NCBI GenBank assembly: GCA_040756085.1
Contig: JBFMAE010000084.1
Coordinates: forward strand, 1 to 27,176
From: JBFMAE01 sp040756085
GTDB taxonomy: Bacteria; Desulfobacterota; BSN033; UBA1163
DNA length: 27,176 bases
Direction of reading: 5' to 3'
Shown here: positions 14,955-22,528 of the stretch, piece by piece
Numbering within the stretch: position 1 is the first letter of the stretch
How the letters are laid out: each line of letters begins with the position of its first letter
Translations under genes and position numbers: made by a program
Notes under the pieces: model-generated
What the model was told of the DNA's origin: nothing
Databases searched by the model: none
Seen by the model: the letters and a program-made list of their open reading frames with translations, nothing else

Positions 14955-17647
14955 TGATCCGTTTTTTGAACACCTTAAACAAAAAGGTGATCGCCTTCCT
15001 TATCCTGGTGTTAGGCGCCTCTTTGGCCATTACCATTTTTTTCTCCATTCGGATGGAAAGATTAAATGCCCTTCGGGCTGCCAAGGATAAAGTTCAATCC
15101 TTTGCCGAAGTCGTTCAAATAAATATATGTCAGGCCATGAAAGAGGAGCAGGGTAAAAATATTACGGCCATTATTCGTACCCTTGCCTTGCCCAAGGAAG
15201 TTATGATGGTCCGGATCTTCGATCATGAAAGAAGGGTAGTCGCTTTATCGAAAGAGGAATCGAAAGAAGAAATTTCTCTCCCTCCTAACCTTCGTCAAGC
15301 TGAAGATGGGACGGTGCTGACCCAATCCCATCGAGGAGAACGAATCCTCAGCACCTTGAAACCGTTTTATAATGAAGCTCAATGTTTCCGCTGCCACGGA
15401 AAGGATAAAAAGATATTAGGGTACCTGAATGTGGACTTTTCCCTCGTTTCTCTTGAAGACCAGCTAAGGTCATATACGAATTTGCAAATCCTTTCGGGCT
15501 TCGGAATCCTTCTGATGATGTCCACAGCCATGTTCATCTTTTTCTCCCGAAGCATTAATAAGCCCATTCTGGATGTCTCGAGAAAGATGTCCGAGGTGGA
15601 GAATGGCAATTTCGCTGTTCAAGCCCCTATCCGGACCCGAGATGAGTTAGGCCACTTAGCCCAAAGTTTCAATATGATGGTGAAAAACCTTCAGGAGATG
15701 AGAGAAAGGGAAGAACAGCATCGCCTCATCCTGATGAGGGTGAATGAAAGCCTTCAAGAAAAGATCCAGGAGTTAAATGTCCTCTACGAATCCACCCGGG
15801 CGATCAACGAATCTCTCCGATTAGAAGAGATTCTGAGATTGACGATAGAAAATGTGACGAGGAGTTTGGGATTTGATCGGGTGGTTCTGACCGTTTTTGA
15901 TGAGAAGAAAGAGACCTTGACAGGAAAATTGAGCATAGGAATCGACGAGGAAATTGTTCGGCAGGTTCATATTCCTATGGAAGAGATGAGGGGAGTTCTC
16001 AATGAGACGATCAAAAAGCGGGAGCCCGTCTTGGTCAGGGATACCTCCATCTATCCGATCATCGAAAGGAGAGAGGCCAAGAAGTGTTGGGAAGTGATGG
16101 ACTGTCAGTACAAGACATGTCCCATTTACGGAAGCAATGAACTTCGGTGCTGGATGATCAAAGGGACCCGCTGTGATCTGGAAATGAAGGGAGACACCTT
16201 CGAAGAGAAGATGCGCATTTGTGGCAAATGTCCTTATCTCAAGGAGATCGTCAAGAGGAGTGATATCGTTAATCTTCTTCTCTTTGGGAGCCATTCGTTT
16301 ATCTCTGTCCCTCTCATGGCCAGGGAAAAGATGCAGGGAATCTTATTGGCAGATAAATTGCGTACCGAGAAAGAGATCACCGGAGAGGATATTAAACTTC
16401 TCATGACCTTCCTTTCCCATGCCTCTGTGGCTATTGAAAACGCCACCCTATATCAGAGGTTGGAGAGGAAGGTGGATTTAAGCCAGAAACAGCTTCAGGA
16501 GACCAATGAACAATTGAAAAAGAGGTTAGAGGAGCTGAGTGAGATCAGAAGGTTTAATGAGAGCATTCTTCAGAATCTCTACGGAGGAATTGTGACCTAC
16601 AATAAAGAAGGCACCGTTACTTTCATGAATAGGTCCGGCGCAGAACTCCTGGGATGGGAAGAGCGAGAGGTCCTGGGAAGATCGATCGATGAAGTCCTTT
16701 ATAGTCCTAACGGGAAGACTTCAATCTTCCATAAGTTCCTGGATGGGAATGGGGATCTCTCGGGAGAAACGGAAATCAAGAAGAGGGAAGGCAAGATGAT
16801 TCCGGTAGAGGTTTTTCTTTCTCATCTTCAGGACCACGAGGGGAATATCACGGGTGTTACAGGTATATTCCGGGATATTTCGGAGAAGAGGGAGATTGAG
16901 GCCCGGATGCGTCGAATGGACAAGCTGGCCTCTCTGGGCCAGTTAGCCTCCGGGATTGCCCATGAGATTAAGAACCCTCTTGCCGGGATTGGATCTGCCG
17001 TTCAAGTTCTTTCTTCAAGCGTCCAATTCGATGACTCCAAGAAGCAGGTGGTCAAGGAAGTTCTCAAACAGATACAGCGATTGGACGGGACCATTAAAAA
17101 CCTGCTCCGTTTCGCAAAACCAGAAAAGCCCAATCTGGCTCCCAATGATCTGAATGAGATCATCGAGACGGTCATGTTTTTGGTGTCCCAACAGGCGAAA
17201 AAACAAAATATTCAAATCCACCTCGATCTTAAGAAAGACCTTCCCAAAGTGATGATCGATCCCCAGCAGGTTCAACAGGCCATCCTCAACGTGGTCCTCA
17301 ATGCCGCGGAGGCTATGCCATCTGGGGGAACGCTCACCTTTTCCTCAAAAGAGATTGTCACCACGGATCCTTCAAAAAAAGAGAAGAAGCCCTATGCCTC
17401 TTTGATCATTTCTGATACTGGAACCGGTATGTCAGAGGGGGTGATGGCCCAGATCTTCAATCCCTTCTATACGACAAAACCTGCTGGCACAGGCTTAGGA
17501 CTTTCCATCACCCAGAGGATCATTGAACAACACAACGGGAGGATCGATATCAAGAGTGAGGTGGGGAAAGGAACCTCTTTCACCATTGATCTTCCGACCT
17601 CTCCCTCTCCCCACAGGGGAGGAGGGAAGGGTGAGGGGGATACATAG
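14951..17647 (+). CDS. membrane histidine kinase with c-type haem sensor, HAMP, Cys-rich GAF and PAS domains
   Basis: The 898-residue protein has two membrane helices (about 12-33 and 178-199) flanking a periplasmic sensor. This sensor carries one CXXCH (C145-H149, in CFRCHGKDKKILGYLNVDFS), a c-type haem site just before the second helix. A HAMP linker (200-252), coiled coil and GAF domain (about 280-495) follow; the GAF has a Cys-rich insert (379-427) of the CWEVM-DC type. A PAS domain (535-650), HisKA with H671 in GIAHEIKNPL, and HATPase with NVVLNAAEAM, DTGTGMS and GTGLGLSI complete it. The last 15 residues are encoded by an intergenic-type palindromic repeat. It follows the redoxin-TPR gene with an ATGA overlap and precedes the NtrC-type gene by 12 bases. 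It probably senses periplasmic redox state. Confidence 0.93.
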   Translation: MMIRFLNTLNKKVIAFLILVLGASLAITIFFSIRMERLNALRAAKDKVQSFAEVVQINICQAMKEEQGKNITAIIRTLALPKEVMMVRIFDHERRVVALSKEESKEEISLPPNLRQAEDGTVLTQSHRGERILSTLKPFYNEAQCFRCHGKDKKILGYLNVDFSLVSLEDQLRSYTNLQILSGFGILLMMSTAMFIFFSRSINKPILDVSRKMSEVENGNFAVQAPIRTRDELGHLAQSFNMMVKNLQEMREREEQHRLILMRVNESLQEKIQELNVLYESTRAINESLRLEEILRLTIENVTRSLGFDRVVLTVFDEKKETLTGKLSIGIDEEIVRQVHIPMEEMRGVLNETIKKREPVLVRDTSIYPIIERREAKKCWEVMDCQYKTCPIYGSNELRCWMIKGTRCDLEMKGDTFEEKMRICGKCPYLKEIVKRSDIVNLLLFGSHSFISVPLMAREKMQGILLADKLRTEKEITGEDIKLLMTFLSHASVAIENATLYQRLERKVDLSQKQLQETNEQLKKRLEELSEIRRFNESILQNLYGGIVTYNKEGTVTFMNRSGAELLGWEEREVLGRSIDEVLYSPNGKTSIFHKFLDGNGDLSGETEIKKREGKMIPVEVFLSHLQDHEGNITGVTGIFRDISEKREIEARMRRMDKLASLGQLASGIAHEIKNPLAGIGSAVQVLSSSVQFDDSKKQVVKEVLKQIQRLDGTIKNLLRFAKPEKPNLAPNDLNEIIETVMFLVSQQAKKQNIQIHLDLKKDLPKVMIDPQQVQQAILNVVLNAAEAMPSGGTLTFSSKEIVTTDPSKKEKKPYASLIISDTGTGMSEGVMAQIFNPFYTTKPAGTGLGLSITQRIIEQHNGRIDIKSEVGKGTSFTIDLPTSPSPHRGGGKGEGDT
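17599..17645. repeat. C-run/G-run palindromic repeat, copy C, inside the kinase C-terminus
   Basis: CTCTCCCTCTCCCCACAGGG and then a G-rich arm through GTGAGGGGG form the same type of palindrome seen in intergenic positions, but here it lies in frame and encodes residues 884 to 898 of the kinase up to its stop codon. Confidence 0.75.
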
Positions 17648-17659
17648 GACAAACCTACA

Positions 17660-19033
17660 ATGAGTAAAGGTAAGATCTTAATCGTAGATGATGAGAAACT
17701 GTTGAGGTGGTCTCTTCAGGAGGACTTCCGAAAAGAGAGTTATCACGTTGATGTGGCTGAAGATGGGACAGAGGCTCTGGCCAAGGTGAAAGAGGGTCAG
17801 TATGACCTCATCCTCCTCGATATCAAGCTTCCAGACGTCAATGGGATCGAAGTCCTTCAAAAAATAAAGCAGATCGATCCTAAGCTTATCGTGATGATGA
17901 TGACGGCCTATGGGGAAATAGAGACCGCTGTAGAAGCGATGAGAACAGGGGCCTACGATTATATCAACAAGCCCTTCAATTTAAGCGAGATCCGGACACG
18001 GGTAGAAAGGGCTCTCGAAACATTACACCTTAAGGAGGAAGTTTCTTACCTAAAAAAATTTCAAAGAGAACAATTGGGAGTCGACCGGATCATTGCCCAT
18101 TCAAAGTCGATGCAGGATCTCTTCGATTTGGTCCGAAAGTTAGCAAAAAGCGATTCAACTGTCTTACTCCTTGGAGAAAGTGGGACAGGAAAAGATCTGG
18201 TAGCCCGGTATATTCATTTCCATAGCAACCGAGCTGAACACCCTTTTATGGACATCAACTGCGCCGCTTTGCCCGAAACATTGTTAGAAAGTGAGTTGAT
18301 GGGACATGAAAAAGGGGCCTTCACCGATGCCAAAACATCGAAAAAAGGGCTCTTTGAGCAAGCGAATGGCGGAACTGTATTCTTGGATGAGATTGGGGAC
18401 ATGCCCCTGGCAATACAGGGAAAGGTCTTGAAACTGATTGAAACGAAACGATTCAAGCGACTGGGAGGATTAACAGACATTGAGGCAGATGTAAGGATTA
18501 TCGCTTCTACCAATAAGAATATAGAAGGCCTCATGAAAGAGGGAAAGATCAGAGAAGACCTCTATTATCGCTTGAAAGTGATGCCTCTCTTTATTCCGCC
18601 ATTAAGAGAGAGGAAAAAGGATATTCCATTATTAGCCAAGTATTTTTTAAGACAATTCAGCCGAAACCAAACAGGAACAAGAGAAGGTTTCTCCAAAGAG
18701 ACTCTTAACTATTTTTTGAGTTATGACTGGCCTGGAAATGTAAGGGAATTGAAGAATGTCATTGAACGTGCAGTAATACTTAATGAGGGGAGTGAAATCC
18801 TTCCTAAACACCTACCTTCAGAAATAGTTAGTATGAAAGAGAAGAAGAGGGTATTTGATCTAAAGGACTTAGAGATTCCCGAGGAAGGGCTTCCATTGGA
18901 AGAAGTTGAGAGAGAGGTTATTAAAAAAGCGTTAGCAATGACCGAAGGGAATCTCTCCAAAGCCGCCAGGATGCTTCATGTTACACGTGATACCCTTCGC
19001 TACCGCATCAAAAAGCTCGGTATTATGATTTAG
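17660..19033 (+). CDS. NtrC-family sigma-54 dependent response regulator
   Basis: The 457-residue protein has the three classical domains. The receiver (1-120) has D10, D11 and the phospho-acceptor D54 in LILLDIKLPD, T in MMTAYG, and K in YINKPF. The AAA+ domain (about 145-380) has Walker A GESGTGKD, GAFTDA in place of the usual GAFTGA loop that contacts sigma-54, Walker B TVFLDEIGDM and the RLGG region. The Fis-type helix-turn-helix is at the end (NLSKAARMLHVTRDTLRYRI). It follows the kinase by 12 bases and is its obvious partner. A near-consensus sigma-54 promoter lies 180 bases after its stop, before the cytochrome conduit genes, which makes that cluster its most likely target. Confidence 0.96.
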   Translation: MSKGKILIVDDEKLLRWSLQEDFRKESYHVDVAEDGTEALAKVKEGQYDLILLDIKLPDVNGIEVLQKIKQIDPKLIVMMMTAYGEIETAVEAMRTGAYDYINKPFNLSEIRTRVERALETLHLKEEVSYLKKFQREQLGVDRIIAHSKSMQDLFDLVRKLAKSDSTVLLLGESGTGKDLVARYIHFHSNRAEHPFMDINCAALPETLLESELMGHEKGAFTDAKTSKKGLFEQANGGTVFLDEIGDMPLAIQGKVLKLIETKRFKRLGGLTDIEADVRIIASTNKNIEGLMKEGKIREDLYYRLKVMPLFIPPLRERKKDIPLLAKYFLRQFSRNQTGTREGFSKETLNYFLSYDWPGNVRELKNVIERAVILNEGSEILPKHLPSEIVSMKEKKRVFDLKDLEIPEEGLPLEEVEREVIKKALAMTEGNLSKAARMLHVTRDTLRYRIKKLGIMI

Positions 19034-19093
19034 TACCAATCATCCCAACCCTGTCTGTTTTTCTCCTCCTGTTTTACAATACATCCCTCATTT

Positions 19094-19136
19094 TGGGTCA
19101 TTTCACCCAGTCTTTTTAGGCTAAAAGACCTAAAAA
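19094..19136 (+). terminator. hairpin pair after the NtrC-type gene
   Basis: TGGGT (19094) with ACCCA (19105) followed by TCTTTTT is a weak intrinsic terminator. Directly after, TTTTTAGG (19113-19120) and CCTAAAAA (19129-19136) form a perfect 8-bp inverted repeat with an 8-base loop. The second could be part of termination in both directions or an activator site 75-100 bases upstream of the sigma-54 promoter. Confidence 0.5.
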
Positions 19137-19210
19137 AGGAGCTTCATCAGCAGTTCTATCAAACCCCTAAATATCACTTAAAGATTCAAATAGTTACAAT
19201 CCAATAAAGA

Positions 19211-19226
19211 AGGCACGGGAATTGCA
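19211..19226 (+). promoter_or_regulatory. sigma-54 (-24/-12) promoter before the cytochrome conduit cluster
   Basis: AGGCAC-GGGAA-TTGCA matches the known consensus TGGCAC-N5-TTGCA at all specified positions except the first, including the essential GG and GC ten bases apart. It lies 50 bases before the start of the first conduit cytochrome and 180 bases after the gene for an NtrC-type activator. No equally good site was found before other genes in the window. Confidence 0.8.
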
Positions 19227-19275
19227 AAACTTTTAATTAAAAATGGAATGGAATTGACTATTTAAAGGTTAACTT

Positions 19276-19929
19276 GTGAAGACTTCGATGGGAGAGAGCA
19301 GATATTTTAAACCGGCTTTATTCATACTGGGTATCCTAACAGTCTATGCCACGGTGGTTCACGCTGGCATTACTGGAAGCAAGCATGATTTTTCCGGGCG
19401 AGGCTGGGGGAGCAATGAAATCTGCATCTTCTGTCACACGCCTCATAATGCCAAAATGGAAGGAGGCTCAGCGATTTACCCCCTCTGGAACCACAAAGTA
19501 ACCTCGGCCACATATATCGTTTATAGCAGTCCCACAATGGACCCCCGGTATCCTGCTGAACAACCCAGGGGCCCTTCTAAACTCTGCCTTTCCTGCCATG
19601 ACGGTACGGTAGCAATAGACTCTTATGGCAATCGGGACGGAACTAACCTTATTTCTGGTGTAGCGAACTTTGGGACAAACCTATCTAACGACCATCCCAT
19701 AAGCATCTATTGGGGCCACCAAACTTATACTGGTGGGAACGCCTCCTGTGTTGGTTGTCACCAAATCCATGGGGGTGGTGGTATGTCTTACATCGGGCTC
19801 CCTTTTTACGAGCGTTATTTGGAGTGCAGTACTTGCCATGAACCACACAATAAATACCCCACTTATACCAAGATGTTACGGAAATCTCTGGCGTTATCAG
19901 AAATCTGCCAGCATTGCCATGGTAAGTAA
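19276..19929 (+). CDS. exported penta-haem c-type cytochrome, conduit paralogue 1
   Basis: The protein has 217 residues from GTG at 19276 (AAAGGT upstream), or 213 from the ATG four codons later. The signal peptide is cut near VHA-G (residue 30). Five CXXCH motifs begin at C50. Marker segments shared with the genes at 20468 and 26252 are HDFSGRGWG, CIFCHTPHN, CLSCHDGTVAID and NDHPIS. Small, haem-dense secreted cytochromes of this style include filament-forming ones such as OmcE in Geobacter; whether this one polymerises is not shown. It is the first gene after the sigma-54 promoter and ends close before a receiver gene. Confidence 0.9.
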   Translation: MKTSMGESRYFKPALFILGILTVYATVVHAGITGSKHDFSGRGWGSNEICIFCHTPHNAKMEGGSAIYPLWNHKVTSATYIVYSSPTMDPRYPAEQPRGPSKLCLSCHDGTVAIDSYGNRDGTNLISGVANFGTNLSNDHPISIYWGHQTYTGGNASCVGCHQIHGGGGMSYIGLPFYERYLECSTCHEPHNKYPTYTKMLRKSLALSEICQHCHGK

Positions 19930-19942
19930 GGAGAGAAAAAAT

Positions 19943-20329
19943 TTGACGAACAAAATACTCGTTGCTGACGATGAATTCTTAATCCGCTGGTCCCTTTCAG
20001 AGGCACTCTCGCAAGATGGTTACGAAGTGAAGGCTGTTGAAGATGGAGAAAAAGCACTGGAAGCGATCAAGGAGGAGGACTTTGATTTTATTATCACCGA
20101 TTTGGTGATGCCGGGCAAGGATGGCTGGGATGTCCTTAAACGGGTGAAGGAAACCTATCCCAAAGCCAAAGTAATCATTATCACTGCTTACGGCACACAC
20201 GATACAGAGGCAGCGGCAAAAGAAAAAGGGGCTTACGGCTATGTTGAGAAGCCCGAAATTATCGACAAGATCAAGAACTTGTTAAAAAGTATGCGTTTTA
20301 ACAACTCCAATCATCAAATACCACACTGA
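19943..20329 (+). CDS. single-domain response regulator (CheY-like receiver)
   Basis: The protein has 128 residues from TTG at 19943, which has AAGGAGAG 7 bases upstream; an ATG at 19919, overlapping the cytochrome, lacks a site and is less likely. The domain is a full receiver: D9 and D10 in VADDEF, phospho-acceptor D53 in FIITDLVMPG, T in IITAYG and K in YVEKPE. There is no output domain. The opening ADDEFLIRWSL resembles VDDEKLLRWSL of the NtrC-type regulator at 17660. It stands between two exported cytochromes, and so could be a phosphate sink or signal for the haem kinase, or act on another partner. Confidence 0.92.
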   Translation: MTNKILVADDEFLIRWSLSEALSQDGYEVKAVEDGEKALEAIKEEDFDFIITDLVMPGKDGWDVLKRVKETYPKAKVIIITAYGTHDTEAAAKEKGAYGYVEKPEIIDKIKNLLKSMRFNNSNHQIPH

Positions 20330-20332
20330 TTC

Positions 20333-20381
20333 AAATCCCCCCATCCCCATCTGCTACAGGGGGGGATTGAGGGGTGATTGG
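20333..20381. repeat. C-run/G-run palindromic repeat, copy D
   Basis: AAATCCCCCCATCCCC, a central ATCTGCTACAGG and a G-rich right arm with GGGGGGATTGAGGGG, directly after the receiver gene. Confidence 0.75.
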
Positions 20382-20467
20382 AAATAATTTATAGAGAAAG
20401 GAGGTGAAAGGTTGATTTTCTCTCCCGGATCATTGGGAGGTAGATTCTAAAAATAGGAGGTAAGGAA

Positions 20468-21088
20468 ATGAGGAATTCGAAACTGCTTTTTATTGGAATT
20501 GGGCTTCTAATGGGAGTCCTCGTCATCTCGCTATACACCAGCAAGTCGCAGGCCGGAATCGCAGGCACACCTCACGATCTAAGTGGTAGGGGATGGGGGA
20601 CGAATCAGATCTGCGTTTTCTGCCATACGCCCCACAATTCAGCTTCTGGCGTGAATCAGATCGTACCTCTCTGGAACCATGGGACAACCGCAGCCACGTT
20701 TACCCTCTATTCAAGTCCGTCGCTCAATGCAGTTCCTGGCCAACCCGCTGGTAATTCAAAGTCTTGCCTCTCGTGCCATGATGGTACAGTGGCAATAGAT
20801 ACTTATGGAACCCGGACAGGTACCAACTTTGTATCAGGAAGTGCGCTGCTTGGTACGGATCTGTCCAATGACCATCCGATCTCTTTCACCTACGATGCAG
20901 CACTGGCATCTGCGGATGGCGGTTTAGTTACACCAGTAGACGCAACTAAGGTTGTTACTGGCATTCCACTTTATGGTGGGAAACTCGAGTGTGCTTCCTG
21001 TCACAACGCGCATGATAATGCAAATGGAGATTTCCTGCGTAACACGAATGCTGGAAGTGCTCTCTGCTTCAAGTGTCACAATAAGTAA
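20468..21088 (+). CDS. exported tetra-haem c-type cytochrome, conduit paralogue 2
   Basis: The protein has 206 residues. The signal peptide is cut around SQA-G (residue 29), followed by HDLSGRGWGTNQIC and four CXXCH motifs (C49 first, then CLSCHDGTVAID, CASCHNAH and a final CFKCHNK at the very end). Clear paralogue of the preceding penta-haem protein, missing its CVGCH site. AGGAGG lies 6 bases before the ATG. Size, four haems and the compact end recall the filament-forming OmcE type of Geobacter, an inference only. A strong hairpin follows, so this gene may be the end of a highly expressed first transcript. Confidence 0.9.
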   Translation: MRNSKLLFIGIGLLMGVLVISLYTSKSQAGIAGTPHDLSGRGWGTNQICVFCHTPHNSASGVNQIVPLWNHGTTAATFTLYSSPSLNAVPGQPAGNSKSCLSCHDGTVAIDTYGTRTGTNFVSGSALLGTDLSNDHPISFTYDAALASADGGLVTPVDATKVVTGIPLYGGKLECASCHNAHDNANGDFLRNTNAGSALCFKCHNK

Positions 21089-21130
21089 GTTGGAACCACC
21101 TAAGGATTCCTGAGGCCCTTGAGTTCTAAT

Positions 21131-21166
21131 CCCCCAGAGTTGGAAATTATTCCAACTGAACGGGGG
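21131..21166 (+). terminator. strong stem-loop after the tetra-haem gene
   Basis: AGTTGGAA (21138) and TTCCAACT (21150) form a perfect 8-bp stem with loop ATTA, enclosed by CCCCC (21131) and GGGGG (21162). No long T run follows, so it may stabilise RNA ends or weaken read-through rather than terminate. Confidence 0.5.
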
Positions 21167-21183
21167 CCTCTAATTCTTAAAAT

Positions 21184-21231
21184 TAAATCCCCCCATCCCC
21201 CCTTTGGTAAGGGGGGGTGAAGGGGGATTAT
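21184..21231. repeat. C-run/G-run palindromic repeat, copy E
   Basis: AAATCCCCCCATCCCCCC, central TTTGGTAAG and GGGGGGTGAAGGGGGATT, just before the first NHL lipoprotein gene. Confidence 0.75.
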
Positions 21232-21253
21232 CAATTTTGAGGGAAATAGGGAA

Positions 21254-22372
21254 ATGTTGATGAGCAGATTTATGAAAAGAATTTTATTGGTCTTATTTTT
21301 ATTAATTACTCTATGGGGATGCGCTACTGTTCCTGAAAAAAAAGAAGTCCGTCCCTCCATTTTCTATCCGCCCTTGCCTAACCCCCCTCGGATTCAGTAC
21401 CTGGCAAGCTTTTCCTCTGCGAGCGACGTGGGGGAACGCCGAGGTGGCTTTGCAGAATTTATCGCGGGGAAAGACCCAAAGGAGAAGTACGCTGTTAAAA
21501 AGCCATACGGTGTCGCCATTTCAGAAGGGAAGATCTACGTGGTAGACACGAGCGGGCCTGGCTATGCAGTATTCGACCTGAAGAGCAAGAAGTTAAATAG
21601 TGTTTCAGGCTCAGGGTCAGGGAGAATGAGAAAGCCCATCAATATCACCATCGACAGGGACGGTACCAAGTATGTTACGGACACCGGATTGAACCAGGTC
21701 TTAGCTTTCGATAAAGATGACAATTTTATCCGGGCTTATGGAGTCAAAGACCAATTCAAGCCCGCTGGCGTTGCTGTCTCAGGCAATCGCCTCTATGTTT
21801 CCGATCTGAAGAATCATGAGATCCAAGTGCTCGACAAAGCCTCAGGAAAATTGCTTTTCAAGTTCGGCAAGACCGGGAAAAACGAAGGTGAACTCTACTA
21901 TCCAACCAACATGGTGATAGCCCCGGATGGCCACCTCTATGTTACGGAGATAGGAAATTTCCGCATTCAGAAGTTCACCCTCGATGGAAAGTCCATCCGT
22001 GTTTATGGCGAAATCGGTGATCGGCCCGGTCAGTTTGCAAGGCCAAAGGGCGTGGCGGTTGATCGCGAGGGGAATATCTATGCGGTGGATGCCGCCTTCG
22101 AGAACATCCAGATTTTCAATCAGGAGGGGAAATTGATGCTCTTCTTCGGACAGCCGGGTGGCAACCGGGAGGACATCAATCTTCCAACAGCCATGGTCAT
22201 TGACTATGAAAACGCTTCCCTTTTCCAGCAGTACGCCGACCCGAAGTTCAAGTTAGAGTATGTTATCCTTGTTGCCAGCCAGTTTGGAAGAAGCAAGGTG
22301 AATGTATTCGGCTTTGGCAAAATGGAAGGGATGGATTATGCCGTCATGGAGTCGGCTAAAGAAAAGAAATAA
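21254..22372 (+). CDS. NHL-repeat beta-propeller lipoprotein 1
   Basis: The protein has 372 residues with a lipoprotein signal (LFLLITLWGC, lipid Cys near residue 23), then the segment PPLPNPPRIQYLASFSSASD. From about residue 75 come repeated NHL blades: GVAISEGKIYVVDTSG, INITIDRDGTKYVTDTG, GVAVSGNRLYVSDL, NMVIAPDGHLYVTEIGNFRIQKF, GVAVDREGNIYAVDAAFENIQIF. About six blades give a full propeller. It probably sits on the periplasmic or outer face of the outer membrane. A paralogue follows the barrel gene, so the two bracket the conduit. NHL domains bind proteins or carry out catalysis; here a structural or assembly role for the conduit is inferred. Confidence 0.9.
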   Translation: MLMSRFMKRILLVLFLLITLWGCATVPEKKEVRPSIFYPPLPNPPRIQYLASFSSASDVGERRGGFAEFIAGKDPKEKYAVKKPYGVAISEGKIYVVDTSGPGYAVFDLKSKKLNSVSGSGSGRMRKPINITIDRDGTKYVTDTGLNQVLAFDKDDNFIRAYGVKDQFKPAGVAVSGNRLYVSDLKNHEIQVLDKASGKLLFKFGKTGKNEGELYYPTNMVIAPDGHLYVTEIGNFRIQKFTLDGKSIRVYGEIGDRPGQFARPKGVAVDREGNIYAVDAAFENIQIFNQEGKLMLFFGQPGGNREDINLPTAMVIDYENASLFQQYADPKFKLEYVILVASQFGRSKVNVFGFGKMEGMDYAVMESAKEKK

Positions 22373-22408
22373 ATTTATATCAATTTTGGCTTTTTGAAAT
22401 AACCTCCA

Positions 22409-22483
22409 AAAATCCCTCCCAGTCTACTTTTTCAAAGGGATTTGAAGTATTTCCCTCTTTAGAAAAGGGGGAGGGGGATTTGG
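22409..22483. repeat. degenerate C-run/G-run repeats, copy F
   Basis: AAATCCCT (near 22410) with AGGGATTT (near 22436), followed by TTTCCCTCTTTAG and GGGGGAGGGGGATTTGG. It looks like a decayed or compound version of the family in the gap before the penta-haem lipoprotein. Confidence 0.55.
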
Positions 22484-22528
22484 AAACTATTTTCCAAATA
22501 ATAACATGCCCGAGTGGTGCCAATTACG

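Noticed and set aside
19733..19942. Long N-terminal extension of the receiver protein
   Set aside because: It would overlap the penta-haem cytochrome out of frame; the receiver fold begins right after the TTG at 19943, which has a good ribosome site.
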